DNA of 64,000 nt from Lactobacillales bacterium (lineage in GTDB: Bacteria > Bacillota > Bacilli > Lactobacillales > Streptococcaceae): assembly GCA_031261175.1 (NCBI GenBank), contig JAISJW010000009.1, positions 46,490 through 110,489 on the forward strand, given 5' to 3'. Numbering within the stretch: position 1 is the stretch's first letter; each line of letters opens with the position of its first letter. Of this stretch, positions 37,601-46,496 are shown piece after piece. Under the pieces are notes generated by a model, which had not been told where the DNA came from, ran no database searches, and worked only from the letters and a program-made list of their open reading frames with translations. The position numbers and the translations under genes were made by a program.

Positions 37601-37636
37601 ACTATATATATACGTATTTTTTCGAGTTTTGTTTCA
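37601..37636 (-). promoter_or_regulatory. Upstream region shared with the DUF559 gene
   Basis: ACTATATATATACGTA, a T-rich septamer and GAGTTTTGTTTCAT match 8753-8789, 35-70 bp before this start codon. Confidence 0.5.
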
Positions 37637-37740
37637 TTTTCAGGCAAAATAATTTGAATTTTCTTAATTTCGTGGGTTTTTTGTTTTTAATTGCCGAAAA
37701 AAGATTTATAATATAGGGAGTATATTTTAGGGGGCAGTTT

Positions 37741-38907
37741 ATGTATAATTTTGATGAGGTTATCGAGCGACGTAATACGAATTGCGACAAGTGGGACAAG
37801 GCGCCTGAGGGCGTGATTCCGATGTCGATTGCGGATATGGACTTTGCGCTCGCACCGTTTTTGCGCGATCACGTGACGAAGGCTTTTGCGAACAATCCGG
37901 TGCTCGGCTACGGCAATTATGATGCGGAGTCTGATTGCATCAATAAGGCGGTGCGCGCGTGGCAAAAAGAGCGCTACAACGTGGATGTGCCGGCTGAGTC
38001 GGTGAGCTTTGCGATTGGCGTGGTGCCAGCGATGGTGATGGCAATTGAGGCGTTCACTAAAGAGGGGGACGCGATTTTGATCAACCAACCTGTCTACCCA
38101 CCGTTTGCTGACGTTGTCGTCAATAATAATCGCGATTTAATCGTCAATAATTTAATCGAGGTTGACGGACGATATGAAGTCGACTTCCATCAATTCGAGG
38201 CCGACATTACGTCGAACAATGTCAAACTCTACTTCCTTTGCAACCCGCACAATCCGGGCGGGCGCGTTTGGACGGAAACCGAATTGTGCAAAATCGGCTT
38301 GATCTGCAAACGCCACAACGTCTTGGTATTTAGCGACGAAATCTGGCGCGATATCGTGTTCGCTCCGGCTAAATTCACCTCGTTTTTAGCAGTTGACCCG
38401 TCGCACGCCGACTTCTCAATCGTGGCAAGTGCCGCGACGAAGACGTTCAATATCGCGGCTTCGAAAACGTCGTTTACGATTATTCCAAACCCTAAATTAA
38501 ATGCAATTTATTTGAAGAAACGCTCAGCTACAAAATTATATGAAATCAATATTTTAAACGCTTTAAGCGATTTGACTCGCGTCGCATACGAAGAAGGCGC
38601 GGACTATCTCGACGAATTGGTTAAATATTTACAGGCCAACCGCGACTTTGCGATTCGCTTTTTCAAAGACTTCCTGCCGCACGTAAAAGTACAAGTTCCC
38701 GAAGGTACTTACCTGATGTGGCTTGACTTCAGTTATTACAAAATTGATGACAAGGCTTTGCAATCGCGTTTAAGCGAAGAAGCGCGCGTGATGCTAAATC
38801 CTGGTCCGACTTTTGGTAAAGTTGGCGCAAACCACGCTCGCCTTAACTTCGCGTGTCCTCGCTCGGTTCTCGAAGAGGCTCTACACCGCCTTAAAGAAGC
38901 ATTTTAA
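37741..38907 (+). CDS. PatB/MalY-type PLP aminotransferase, probable cystathionine beta-lyase
   Basis: A 388-residue fold-type I PLP enzyme. The N-terminus (RRNTNCDKWDK...PMSIADMDF) and NQPVYPPFADVV are typical of PatB/MalY; CNPHNPGGRVW is the substrate-phosphate region, VFSDEIWRD carries the PLP Asp and ATKTFNIAASK the Schiff-base lysine. These enzymes cleave cystathionine or cysteine conjugates to homocysteine or thiols plus pyruvate and ammonia. The ATG follows GGGGGCAG. A terminator-like hairpin separates it from panB, so it is its own unit. Confidence 0.85.
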   Translation: MYNFDEVIERRNTNCDKWDKAPEGVIPMSIADMDFALAPFLRDHVTKAFANNPVLGYGNYDAESDCINKAVRAWQKERYNVDVPAESVSFAIGVVPAMVMAIEAFTKEGDAILINQPVYPPFADVVVNNNRDLIVNNLIEVDGRYEVDFHQFEADITSNNVKLYFLCNPHNPGGRVWTETELCKIGLICKRHNVLVFSDEIWRDIVFAPAKFTSFLAVDPSHADFSIVASAATKTFNIAASKTSFTIIPNPKLNAIYLKKRSATKLYEINILNALSDLTRVAYEEGADYLDELVKYLQANRDFAIRFFKDFLPHVKVQVPEGTYLMWLDFSYYKIDDKALQSRLSEEARVMLNPGPTFGKVGANHARLNFACPRSVLEEALHRLKEAF

Positions 38908-38909
38908 AT

Positions 38910-38953
38910 AGTAAACCCCTAAACTTGTTTGTTGACTTGCCTAGGGGTTTTTA
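38910..38953 (+). terminator. Terminator of patB with GGCAAGT in the loop
   Basis: AAACCCCTA / TAGGGGTTTTTA enclose a loop with GACTTGCC. The same segment holds the -35 box of the next operon. Confidence 0.65.
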
Positions 38954-38961
38954 GGTATAAT
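38932..38961 (+). promoter_or_regulatory. Promoter of the pan-coa operon
   Basis: -35 TTGACT (38932-38937), 18-bp spacer, -10 TATAAT (38956-38961), 33 bp before the panB ATG. Confidence 0.75.
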
Positions 38962-38993
38962 TTAGGAACTTATTCTATATAATAGGAGAAAAT

Positions 38994-39800
38994 ATGGCTG
39001 CGATTTCGATGGTTACGTGTTACGACTACACGAGTGCAAAAATTTTAGATGCGGCAGGGATCGACTACGTTCTGGTCGGCGACTCGTTAGGGATGACGAT
39101 GCTCGGCTACGACTCGACTTTGCGTGTTACGATGGCTGACATGATCAGCCACTCAGCTGCCGTTTCACGCGGAATTAAAAGCGCGAAAATCATCGTCGAC
39201 ATGCCGTTTATGAGCTACCACACTTCGACTGATGAGGCTGTACACAACGCTGGACGCCTGATGCAAGAAGGTTTCGCCGATATGGTCAAACTCGAAGGCG
39301 GCGTTGAATTCGCTCCCGTGATTAAGGCAATTGTGCGCGCATCCATTCCTGTCTGCGCCCACATCGGCTTGACGCCTCAATCGGTCAAAGCTTTTGGCGG
39401 ATTCAAGGTGCAAGGAAAAGACATCGAGAGCGCTGAAAAAATCATCGCCGATGCGCTGGCGGTTCAAGAAGCCGGAGCGACGATGGTTGTACTTGAAGGC
39501 ATTCCGACTCGTCTTGCTAAAATCATCACTGACTTACTTACGATTCCGACAATCGGAATCGGCGCTGGAAACGTGACCGACGGGCAAGTCTTAGTCTGGC
39601 AAGATCTGCTTGGCTTGAACACGGACTTCCGTCCTAAATTCGTCAAACAATATCTGAACGCGGCCGAGTTAATCGATGGCGCTCTGAAATTATACGCCGA
39701 CGAAATCAACACGCGCTCGTTCCCAAGCGACGAATACGCGTTTTCAATCAACGATGAAATCATCGCTACTTTGGAGAAAAAATATGTTAACGATTTATAA
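38994..39800 (+). CDS. panB: 3-methyl-2-oxobutanoate hydroxymethyltransferase
   Basis: PanB makes ketopantoate from 2-oxoisovalerate and methylene-THF, the first step of pantothenate synthesis. MVTCYDYTSAKI, VGDSLGMTMLGYDSTL and GGVEFAPVIKA are family blocks; GAGNVTDGQVLV ends the barrel. Length (268 aa) is usual. TAGGAG precedes the ATG. First gene of panB-panC-panD-coaB-coaC, a contiguous set covering most of the route to CoA. Confidence 0.96.
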   Translation: MAAISMVTCYDYTSAKILDAAGIDYVLVGDSLGMTMLGYDSTLRVTMADMISHSAAVSRGIKSAKIIVDMPFMSYHTSTDEAVHNAGRLMQEGFADMVKLEGGVEFAPVIKAIVRASIPVCAHIGLTPQSVKAFGGFKVQGKDIESAEKIIADALAVQEAGATMVVLEGIPTRLAKIITDLLTIPTIGIGAGNVTDGQVLVWQDLLGLNTDFRPKFVKQYLNAAELIDGALKLYADEINTRSFPSDEYAFSINDEIIATLEKKYVNDL

Positions 39801-40611
39801 AATCGAAGATTTAAAAGCGGCAATTCCGGCTGGTGTCGAAATCGGATTCGTTCCGACGATGGGCGCTTTGCACGAAGGTCACGCCTCTTTGATTGCTCGC
39901 AGTGTGAGCGAAAATAAATTTACGATTGTTTCAACTTTCGTCAACCCGACGCAATTTGCGCCCGGCGAAGATTTTGAAAGCTATCCGCGTGACGAACATC
40001 ACGACCGCACGATTTGCGAAGAAGCTGGTGCGGACATTATGTTCTTTCCCTCATCTGAGGAAATGTATCCGGAAGGCTTTAACACTTACGTAAACGCCTA
40101 CGGTGTCTCGGAAGTTATGGAAGGCGTTAAGCGCCCTACCCACTTCCGCGGTGTGACGACAGTCCTAGCTAAATTATTTAATTTAACCTGCGCTAAGCGC
40201 GTTTATATGGGAGCAAAAGATGCTCAGCAAGTTTCAGTCGTTGAACAAATGGTTCGCGATTTGAACTTTGATTTAAAAATCGTTCGTTGCCCTATCATCA
40301 GGGAAGCTAGCGGTTTAGCTAAAAGTAGCCGAAATAAATATTTAAACGAAACAGAAAAATCTAGCGCTTTGGTTTTAATCGGCTCGCTCGAACTCGCTAA
40401 GAGTTTGATCGAGTCGGGCGTTACCTCAGTTGCCGAGATTCGAGCGGAGATGACGAAGTTCATCGAGCGCGAGCCACTTGCCCGCATTGATTCTATCGAC
40501 TTTGTCGACTTTCAGACTTTGCAGGAAGTCGAGACGGTTGAGCGCGAGGTGCTGATTCCGATCGCGGTTTACATCGGGAAGACGCGGCTGATTGATAATA
40601 TTGTGATTTAA
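39784..40611 (+). CDS. panC: Pantoate-beta-alanine ligase
   Basis: PanC joins pantoate and beta-alanine with [17 protein letters not shown] contains the HxGH nucleotide motif, [13 protein letters not shown] and [13 protein letters not shown] follow, and [10 protein letters not shown] is the KMSKS-like loop. The start [11 protein letters not shown] (39784) is preferred because GGAG lies before it; it overlaps the end of panB by 17 bp. 275 residues, normal length. Confidence 0.95.
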   Translation: MLTIYKIEDLKAAIPAGVEIGFVPTMGALHEGHASLIARSVSENKFTIVSTFVNPTQFAPGEDFESYPRDEHHDRTICEEAGADIMFFPSSEEMYPEGFNTYVNAYGVSEVMEGVKRPTHFRGVTTVLAKLFNLTCAKRVYMGAKDAQQVSVVEQMVRDLNFDLKIVRCPIIREASGLAKSSRNKYLNETEKSSALVLIGSLELAKSLIESGVTSVAEIRAEMTKFIEREPLARIDSIDFVDFQTLQEVETVEREVLIPIAVYIGKTRLIDNIVI

Positions 40612-40625
40612 ATTCAGGAGAAAAA

Positions 40626-41009
40626 ATGTTAGTAGAATTGTTGAAATGTAAGATTCACCGGGCGACGATCACGCAGGCCGAGTTGCAGTATGTCGGCAGC
40701 ATCACGATCGATGAGGATTTGATGGATGATGCCGGGTTGATCGAGTATGAAAAAGTGCAGATTGCGGACGTTGAGAATGGCGAACGTTTTGAGACTTATG
40801 TCATCGCAGGCCCTCGTGGGTCTGGCGTGATTTGTGTCAATGGAGCGGCGGCGCGCAAGGTTAGCGTTGGCGACAAGTTGATTATTATGGCGTATGCGCA
40901 AATCGAGGCGGTCGATGCTCGCGAGCACAAACCGACGGTTGTTATGGTGGATGCGGATAACAAAAAGACGGGTGTTTTTCAGTATGAAAAGCACGGCGAA
41001 CTTGCCTAG
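40626..41009 (+). CDS. panD: Aspartate 1-decarboxylase proenzyme
   Basis: PanD converts aspartate to beta-alanine using a pyruvoyl group. The self-cleavage site is in YVGSITID (Gly24-Ser25), with the active-site lysine near position 9 ([10 protein letters not shown]). 127 residues, usual length. CAGGAG precedes the ATG, 14 bp after panC. The stop region includes the window-wide motif (ACTTGCC at 41000). Confidence 0.96.
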   Translation: MLVELLKCKIHRATITQAELQYVGSITIDEDLMDDAGLIEYEKVQIADVENGERFETYVIAGPRGSGVICVNGAAARKVSVGDKLIIMAYAQIEAVDAREHKPTVVMVDADNKKTGVFQYEKHGELA

Positions 41010-41026
41010 TTAAGGAGGCTTTCAAG

Positions 41027-41761
41027 ATGAAAAAAGTTTTAATTACGAGCGGCGGGACGAGCGAGAAGGTCGATCAGGTTCGGTCGATCACAAACCGTTC
41101 GAGCGGTTTCTTGGGCAAGTTGATCGCCCAAAAGTTTCTGGCTAACGGGCACTTCGTGACCTATGTGACGACTCCAAAATCGGCACGTCCGAAGGATGAA
41201 CGTAACTTGGAAATCATCGAGCTTGATTCTGTTTCGGCTTTGCTTGAAACGATGAAGACTTTGTTGGTTGATGGCGAATACGATTACGTGATTCACTCGA
41301 TGGCAGTCAGCGACTATACGGCGTATGCGAGTATGTCGGCCGAGGAAGTAGCAGCGGCGGTTGTTGGTTTGTCTGAGGCTGAGATTGTTTCAGTGTTGGA
41401 AAATGTTTCGACACCGAATTTGGAGTCGAAGATTTCTTCTGAGTCTTCGCACTTGCTGACCTTTATGAAGCGCACGCCGAAGGTTATCAGCTATATTAAA
41501 GAGTTCGCGCCTGATGTTAAGTTGGTCGGCTTTAAGTTGATGGTTGATGCAAGCTTTGAAGATTTGCGTGATGCAAGTGCTAAATCTTTTGCGGCTAACG
41601 GATGTGATCTCCTTGTGGCAAATGACTTGCGCGAAGTTGGTCACGAAAATCATCACGCTTACTTGTTCGATGCTGATTTGGAATTTACGGAAGCTTACAC
41701 GAAACACGAAATTTCTGACGGAATTTACGACGCTCTTTTAGGCGATGAAATTGAGGACTAA
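41027..41761 (+). CDS. coaB: Phosphopantothenate-cysteine ligase
   Basis: A stand-alone CoaB of 244 residues, as in streptococci and enterococci, rather than the CoaBC fusion. ITSGGTSEKVDQVRSITN is the nucleotide-binding start and VISYIKEFAPDVKLVGFKL the conserved Lys region. It condenses 4'-phosphopantothenate with cysteine. AAGGAGG precedes the ATG. Followed by coaC after 5 bp. Confidence 0.95.
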   Translation: MKKVLITSGGTSEKVDQVRSITNRSSGFLGKLIAQKFLANGHFVTYVTTPKSARPKDERNLEIIELDSVSALLETMKTLLVDGEYDYVIHSMAVSDYTAYASMSAEEVAAAVVGLSEAEIVSVLENVSTPNLESKISSESSHLLTFMKRTPKVISYIKEFAPDVKLVGFKLMVDASFEDLRDASAKSFAANGCDLLVANDLREVGHENHHAYLFDADLEFTEAYTKHEISDGIYDALLGDEIED

Positions 41762-41766
41762 TAATT

Positions 41767-42300
41767 ATGTCGAAAAAAGTTGTAATCGGAGTTTGCGGCG
41801 GGATCGCTGCCTATAAGATGTGCGACGTTGTCTTCGGCTTGCGCCGGCTAGGTGTTGAAGTCGAAGTTTTGATGACTAAGACGGCTTGTTCGTTTGTCGG
41901 ACCGCTGACCTTTCGGGTTTTGTCCGGCAATGATGTCCGCATTGCTGTTGTCGGTGACGGCCTGTCGCACTTAGAAGCTCGTCGCGATGCTGATTTATTA
42001 TTAATCGCCCCTGCGACGGCTAATATGATTGGCAAAATTGCAAACGGAATTGCCGACGATATCGTTTCAACGGTCGCAATGAGTTTCTCGGTCGATACTC
42101 CGCGCTTAATTGCTCCGGCTATGAATACCGATATGTATAACAACCCGGCTGTTCAACGAAATTTGGCGACGGTTGCGAGTGACGGATATGAGATCATCGC
42201 ACCGCGCGTGAGCCTACTTGCCTGTGGCGACGAAGGAAACGGCGCTCTAGCTAACGTTGACACAATAATTAATACAGTAAAAGAAAAACTCAGCCTATAA
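41767..42300 (+). CDS. coaC: Phosphopantothenoylcysteine decarboxylase
   Basis: Stand-alone flavoprotein CoaC, 177 residues. GVCGGIAAYK is the FMN-binding start, LSHLEARRDADL has the active-site His, PAMNTDMYNNP is the substrate motif and LACGDEGNG carries the catalytic Cys. It makes 4'-phosphopantetheine. The last two steps (coaD and coaE) are elsewhere; coaE is fused to mutM at 54.7 kb. Confidence 0.95.
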   Translation: MSKKVVIGVCGGIAAYKMCDVVFGLRRLGVEVEVLMTKTACSFVGPLTFRVLSGNDVRIAVVGDGLSHLEARRDADLLLIAPATANMIGKIANGIADDIVSTVAMSFSVDTPRLIAPAMNTDMYNNPAVQRNLATVASDGYEIIAPRVSLLACGDEGNGALANVDTIINTVKEKLSL

Positions 42301-42313
42301 AAGGTTGAGTTTT
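42285..42313. terminator. Bidirectional terminator between coaC and the LPxTG gene
   Basis: AAAACTCAGCC / GGTTGAGTTTT with a short TATAAAA loop, followed by CTTTT; overlaps the end of coaC. Confidence 0.75.
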
Positions 42314-42321
42314 CTTTTGGA

Positions 42322-43689
42322 TTATTTTAATTTGCCGAACGATTTGTAAGCTCCAACGATTAACGCTGCGACTGAAAGCATTGCTCCGATAAGCGTTAAA
42401 CTAGTGTTTACCATTTCGCCCGTGTGTGGAAGATCAGTAGCTTTAGCCGAATCTGCGACTTCCGTCACTGGTGCGTTAACTAAATCGGTTACAATATTGG
42501 CAACCGCACTCGGTGTTGCTACCGGAGTAACTTCTGCCGCTGGGCCACTTGCCAAGAGTGTTGAAATTCCGAATTCACTGAACTCTTCGGTTTCGAAACT
42601 CAACGTTTGGTTGACGTCATCGAAAGTGATAGCTAAGTCTTCGAACGTGCCGTGGTCGTGATGCAATTTCAGATCTTTTTCGTCAGACAAGTCTACGTTT
42701 TTCAAAGTGACTTTTTCAAGTGCGTGCGGTTCAACTTCGTTGTCGCCATCTAACAAGTCGATCAAGTGGATATCGAATAATTCATCCAATTTTTCGCCGG
42801 TCAATTTAGCTAAGAAATCTGTGAATCGAGTATCGTCCTCGCCGATTTTTTCAGTGACTAAGCGGTAGTTCCATGGCAAGTCTTGTCCTGCAATCGAGGC
42901 ATCCGCCGTTTCGTGATTGACCACCCCTGCTTCGTTTTGGAACTCAGCAATTTCTTCTTTTACATCTGCAATTTTGTATTCAACTTCGTCTTTTTCAGCG
43001 TTGCTTAATTCCAACCAATCATTTGTCAACACAACAACTTTATCGACGTCATCATAATTTTTGATTTCTGCCGGAGTTGCATCTAAATCTGTATAAAATT
43101 TATTCATTTTAGCGGTCGGCGCAATCGTTAATTTCGCTTGCGAGAAGTTTTCAACTTTATAATTAGTCAAATTCATCCCTAGCGAATCTTGCTTAATTGC
43201 ATATTCGCCAACGTGCTCGCCCGCTTCGCGGGTTAACTTGCCCGTTACTGCATCTCCAGCAAGCAGACCATCTACCGTATAAGTCAATTCTGGATCCGCA
43301 TCGCCAAAAGTTTTCTGCGCACTATTAACATTAATATTCAGATTGCGAGGCGTAATAGTTACATGTCCCGCTTTCGGATTCATTCCAGGCTGAGGAGCAT
43401 ACTCAATCCAAACATAGTAAGTATTTATATCCTTGACTACCGGCTCAGTCGACGACCATGCTGCTACGACCCTATTAGCGGTCATTGCAATTCCATAAGT
43501 TAAATTAGAGGCTCCGTCTTGATCGTTAATTATTTTATGAAATTTTCCATCATATTCGGCAGTCGTATTCAATTTGTAAGGATCGCCGAAAGTGTCATCC
43601 GCATGCACAAGCGTTGTAGACCCTAGGCAAGTCGGCGCTGCTAATGCAGCTAAAATCGCTAATTTTGATAATTTTTTTGTGATTTTCAT
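42322..43689 (-). CDS. LPxTG-anchored surface protein with MBG-like domain
   Basis: A 455-residue secreted protein: signal peptide to about 31 (ending VHADD), a bacterial MBG-type Ig-like domain (about 107-195; ITPRNLNINVNSAQKTFGD, then DPELTY), an acidic middle region, and the sorting signal LPHTG near 423 with a hydrophobic stretch and GKLK tail. Sortase A-type or the class C sortase at 16 kb could anchor it. The region before the ATG has GAGG. Likely adhesin or wall structural protein. Confidence 0.85.
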   Translation of the reverse strand: MKITKKLSKLAILAALAAPTCLGSTTLVHADDTFGDPYKLNTTAEYDGKFHKIINDQDGASNLTYGIAMTANRVVAAWSSTEPVVKDINTYYVWIEYAPQPGMNPKAGHVTITPRNLNINVNSAQKTFGDADPELTYTVDGLLAGDAVTGKLTREAGEHVGEYAIKQDSLGMNLTNYKVENFSQAKLTIAPTAKMNKFYTDLDATPAEIKNYDDVDKVVVLTNDWLELSNAEKDEVEYKIADVKEEIAEFQNEAGVVNHETADASIAGQDLPWNYRLVTEKIGEDDTRFTDFLAKLTGEKLDELFDIHLIDLLDGDNEVEPHALEKVTLKNVDLSDEKDLKLHHDHGTFEDLAITFDDVNQTLSFETEEFSEFGISTLLASGPAAEVTPVATPSAVANIVTDLVNAPVTEVADSAKATDLPHTGEMVNTSLTLIGAMLSVAALIVGAYKSFGKLK

Positions 43690-43783
43690 TTTCTTTTCCT
43701 CAAGTTTTATTTTTTGTCCCGTTCGACAATTATAATTTTAACTTATTGAAGCTTAGCAAACAACGCTGGTTTTTTGTAATTTT

Positions 43784-43838
43784 ACAACAAAAAAAGAATT
43801 TATGGGAAATTTATCTCCCACAAATCTTTTTTTGTTTT
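43784..43838 (-). terminator. Long hairpin terminator after the GNAT gene
   Basis: ACAACAAAAAAAGAATTTATGGGA pairs imperfectly with TCCCACAAATCTTTTTTTGTTT (each arm about 22-24 bp, first 20 bases decisive). It separates the GNAT/ugd transcripts from the LPxTG gene. A near-cre sequence (TGCAAACGCTTTTC, 43861-43874) lies beside it. Confidence 0.55.
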
Positions 43839-43929
43839 GAAATTGGAATGTTTATCATTTTGCAAACGCTTTTCATCTATTGAAAAAGGTTTTTCATTTA
43901 TTAAGCAATTCTTATTTAATGCTTAAGCT

Positions 43930-44496
43930 TTACGCAAAATGAATATTAGCGGAGCAAGCGCAATGGATTCCGCACAACGGGCAGTCGTAGCCTTTTGCGA
44001 GACTATCATCTGTCCAGTAATTCTCGACGTTGTAGCCAAATGGTATTCCGTTCTTTTCAAGGATGTTACCGAGGTTAGATTTGGTTTCGTTCGCCGGTAC
44101 CCAAGCGACTGAAGCGAATTCTTTAATCCCCTTTTGCTTCAATTCGCTAATCAGCTTTTCAACGATGTTTGAACCGATCCCTAATCCCTTTTTATCTTCC
44201 TTTATAGCTACGTTGTCAATTAGACCTATCCTGCCTGCAAATTCCGGAAGTTGCTCTGAACCTTTTAGCAATTTAGCTCTCAACTCTGGACCCGTCAAAA
44301 TCGAAGCCAAGCCAAATCCGCTGACCTTTACGCCCTTAATTGCCACGAGTACGATTTTTGATTTGTCGTTGATTACTTTCGCTAAATATTCAGCCGCTAA
44401 ATAATTTTCGCCCAATTCAGCATCCGCAATTTTTAGTAATTCCGGAATATGTGCCTCTTCCAAGGGAACAAATTTCATTTTGGATTCTCTTTTCAT
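43930..44496 (-). CDS. GNAT acetyltransferase with C-terminal cysteine cluster
   Basis: Residues 5-150 form a GNAT fold; IGLIDNVAIKEDKKGLGIGSNIVEKL contains the acetyl-CoA loop (R/K-GLGIG, quoted here in part only). The last 25 residues carry CPLCGIHCACSA, four cysteines and a histidine that look like a metal site, not part of the usual GNAT fold. The first ATG lies inside the ugd terminator hairpin; a second in-frame ATG six codons later is possible. It follows ugd by 30 bp. Substrate unknown. Confidence 0.7.
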   Translation of the reverse strand: MKRESKMKFVPLEEAHIPELLKIADAELGENYLAAEYLAKVINDKSKIVLVAIKGVKVSGFGLASILTGPELRAKLLKGSEQLPEFAGRIGLIDNVAIKEDKKGLGIGSNIVEKLISELKQKGIKEFASVAWVPANETKSNLGNILEKNGIPFGYNVENYWTDDSLAKGYDCPLCGIHCACSANIHFA

Positions 44497-44502
44497 TAAA
44501 AA

Positions 44503-44525
44503 TCCACCTACAAGAGGTGGATTTG
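44503..44525 (-). terminator. Terminator of ugd
   Basis: AAATCCACCTC / AGGTGGATTT (minus strand) followed by TTTAATG; the GNAT start codon lies in its tail. Confidence 0.65.
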
Positions 44526-44526
44526 T

Positions 44527-45693
44527 TTAGTCGCGAGCATAAAGGTCGCGAGTATAGACTTTATCTTGAACGTCTTTCAGGGCGTCTTCTAAGCGGTTAG
44601 CCACAATAACGTCGCTGACCTTTTTAAACTCGTCGAAATCGTTGATAACGCGCGAATTAAAGAATTCAGATTCTTTCAAAGTTGGCTCGTAAACGACAAC
44701 TTCAATCCCTTTAGCTTTAATGCGTTTCATAATCCCTTGAATCGAGCTGTAGCGGAAGTTATCCGAATTCGCCTTCATCGTCAAGCGGTAAATTCCGACA
44801 ACTTTCGGATTTCGTTTCACAATCTGCGAAGCCACGAAATCTTTACGAGTCGTGTTGGCGTCCACAATTGCCTCAATCAGGTTTTGCGGGACGTCGCGGT
44901 AATTTGCCAGGAGCTGTTTCGTGTCTTTTGGCAGGCAGTAGCCCCCGTAGCCGAATGATGGATTGTTGTAATGCGAGCCAATGCGCGGGTCCAGGCCGAC
45001 GCCGTCGATGATTTGGCGCGTGTTCAGGCCGTGCGTTTCCGCGTACGTGTCAAGCTCGTTGAAGTAGCTCACGCGAAGAGCCAAATAAGTGTTAGCGAAC
45101 AGCTTGATCGCCTCAGCTTCCTTGTCAGCGACAAGTAAAACCGGCGCGTTTTTCTCAACCGTGTTGCGCAAGAACATTTGGGCAAGTTCCGCTCCGCGGT
45201 CGCTATTTTCGCCGATGATGATGCGGCTTGGGTAAAGGTTATCGTATAACGCTTTACCTTCGCGCAAGAATTCAGGTGAGAAGATTATGTTTTCAGTGCC
45301 GAATTTCGCTTTCGCGCTATCGACGTAACCAACTGGAATCGTTGATTTGATGATGAAGTTAGCATCGGGTTTGATCGCTAAAGCGCGTTCGATGACGTTT
45401 TCAACTGTCGACGTATCGAAGAAATTTTCTTCCGAATTGTAGTCAGTCGGAGTCGCGATGATTAAGTAATCTGCGAAATTGACCGCTGCTTCGAAATCTT
45501 GTGTCCACGTAATGTTAAGGTCGTCGCGCGATAAAAACTCGCTGACTTCACTGTCAACTAACGGTGAAATTTTGTTGTTCAACATCTCGATTTTAGCATC
45601 GACGATGTCATAAGCCATAACTTCTTCGTTTTGACCTAACAATAATGCGTTTGCTAGGCCCACGTAGCCTAGACCAAAAACTGAAATTTTCAT
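44527..45693 (-). CDS. ugd: UDP-glucose 6-dehydrogenase
   Basis: Oxidises UDP-glucose to UDP-glucuronate for capsule or wall polymers. The Rossmann start is [19 protein letters not shown], followed by [29 protein letters not shown] and the active-site Cys in [13 protein letters not shown]. The ATG at 45693 follows AGAGG; a GTG three codons earlier is less likely. 388 residues, normal. No glycosyltransferase or hyaluronan synthase gene is next to it, so the user pathway is not visible here. Confidence 0.95.
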   Translation of the reverse strand: MKISVFGLGYVGLANALLLGQNEEVMAYDIVDAKIEMLNNKISPLVDSEVSEFLSRDDLNITWTQDFEAAVNFADYLIIATPTDYNSEENFFDTSTVENVIERALAIKPDANFIIKSTIPVGYVDSAKAKFGTENIIFSPEFLREGKALYDNLYPSRIIIGENSDRGAELAQMFLRNTVEKNAPVLLVADKEAEAIKLFANTYLALRVSYFNELDTYAETHGLNTRQIIDGVGLDPRIGSHYNNPSFGYGGYCLPKDTKQLLANYRDVPQNLIEAIVDANTTRKDFVASQIVKRNPKVVGIYRLTMKANSDNFRYSSIQGIMKRIKAKGIEVVVYEPTLKESEFFNSRVINDFDEFKKVSDVIVANRLEDALKDVQDKVYTRDLYARD

Positions 45694-45719
45694 TTTGTGC
45701 ACCTCTTTTTAATTAAAAA

Positions 45720-45746
45720 ATGGCAAGTCGCACTGGACTTGCCTAA
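45720..45746 (-). terminator. Terminator of tRNA-Arg formed by an inverted GGCAAGT pair
   Basis: GGCAAGT (45722-45728) and ACTTGCC (45737-45743) face each other 8 bp apart and form a stem; on the minus strand TTTTTTAATT follows. A pair of uptake-type motifs used as a terminator is the arrangement known from Neisseria and Haemophilus. Confidence 0.65.
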
Positions 45747-45756
45747 GTTGTCGAAA

Positions 45757-45830
45757 TACGACAGGAGGGATTCGAACCCCCGACCGCTCGCTTAGAAGGC
45801 GAGTGCTCTATCCAACTGAGCTACTATCGC
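45757..45830 (-). tRNA. tRNA-Arg (anticodon UCU)
   Basis: Minus strand starts GCGATAGTAGCTCAGTTGGA, D arm GCTC/GAGC, anticodon arm CTCGC-CTTCTAA-GCGAG (anticodon TCT), T arm GGGGG-TTCGAAT-CCCTC and acceptor CTGTCGT with one G-U end pair. CCA is not encoded. 74 nt. Confidence 0.95.
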
Positions 45831-45842
45831 AAAACCTTGAAT

Positions 45843-45872
45843 ATTATACCAAAGTTTTGCGGGTGTAGTCAA
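45843..45872 (-). promoter_or_regulatory. Promoter of tRNA-Arg
   Basis: -35 TTGACT (45872-45867), 18-bp spacer, -10 TATAAT (45848-45843), 13 bp before the tRNA. Confidence 0.8.
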
Positions 45873-45942
45873 CTAGGAGGTTTATGAAAACTTTGCTTTA
45901 GGCTATAGGTAAAATGAAAAGTTAAGTGCAACCCCTGAGTAT

Positions 45943-46001
45943 TCACTATAGGCATTTCAGCCATCGGATTGCAAAAAAAGGCCTAAAAAAAACATTAGTG
46001 A
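45943..46001. repeat. Degenerate intergenic palindrome (TTTCGAGG family)
   Basis: TCACTATAGGCATTTCAGCC and the right side GGCCTAAAAAAAACATTAGT keep the outer arms and GCATTTC centre of the family but with several changes. It marks the edge between the housekeeping region and the AT-rich island. Confidence 0.45.
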
Positions 46002-46003
46002 TT

Positions 46004-46423
46004 TTATCTTTCAAACACTTCGCGTTTTTCTGGATGTTTATACCTTTCTTCACGTTCAATTTTTTCATAAGTTTCGCTTTCTTTATATTTCGCAACTTCT
46101 TCTCTTGCTTTTTTCTCCTCTTCACTTGGAAACAAATTATATTTCTGGATTCTCACGGTTCTTATATAACGATAATCATCGCTATAAATATCTATACTTT
46201 CATCACCAAGCAACCTAAGAGCAAAGATAAATATGATTATCGTTATTAATACAAAAAAAACGATAATAACACTTTTAAATATAATAGGTAATTTAGTAAA
46301 GATAGCTTCCTTTTTTCCATCGTCCCGCTTCCAAAAAAGCGGGAACAAAACCCAAAGCACCGGTTGCACCGCAAATAAAACGGCCATATAAATGCCAAAT
46401 ACTGAATCAACAGAATTTCCCAT
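46004..46423 (-). CDS. Membrane protein of unknown function
   Basis: 139 residues with two membrane segments (about 9-31 and 48-70) followed by a charged Glu/Lys-rich tail (KKAREEVAKYKESETYEK) that is probably helical and cytosolic or extracellular. GGGTGG precedes the ATG. It is the distal gene of the AT-rich island and lies 73 bp beyond the TIR gene on the same strand. I recognise no family. A membrane partner to the TIR protein is possible but only by position. Confidence 0.6.
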   Translation of the reverse strand: MGNSVDSVFGIYMAVLFAVQPVLWVLFPLFWKRDDGKKEAIFTKLPIIFKSVIIVFFVLITIIIFIFALRLLGDESIDIYSDDYRYIRTVRIQKYNLFPSEEEKKAREEVAKYKESETYEKIEREERYKHPEKREVFER

Positions 46424-46496
46424 ATTTCCACCCTTTTCTTATGACCGTTTCTGTATTAAGTCATATTATTCACTATTAGTTTTTATCGAATCAATT

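Noticed and set aside
43861-43874. Second cre box near the LPxTG gene
   Set aside because: TGCAAACGCTTTTC departs from the consensus in register near its end and lies far from a clear promoter; kept only as a remark.
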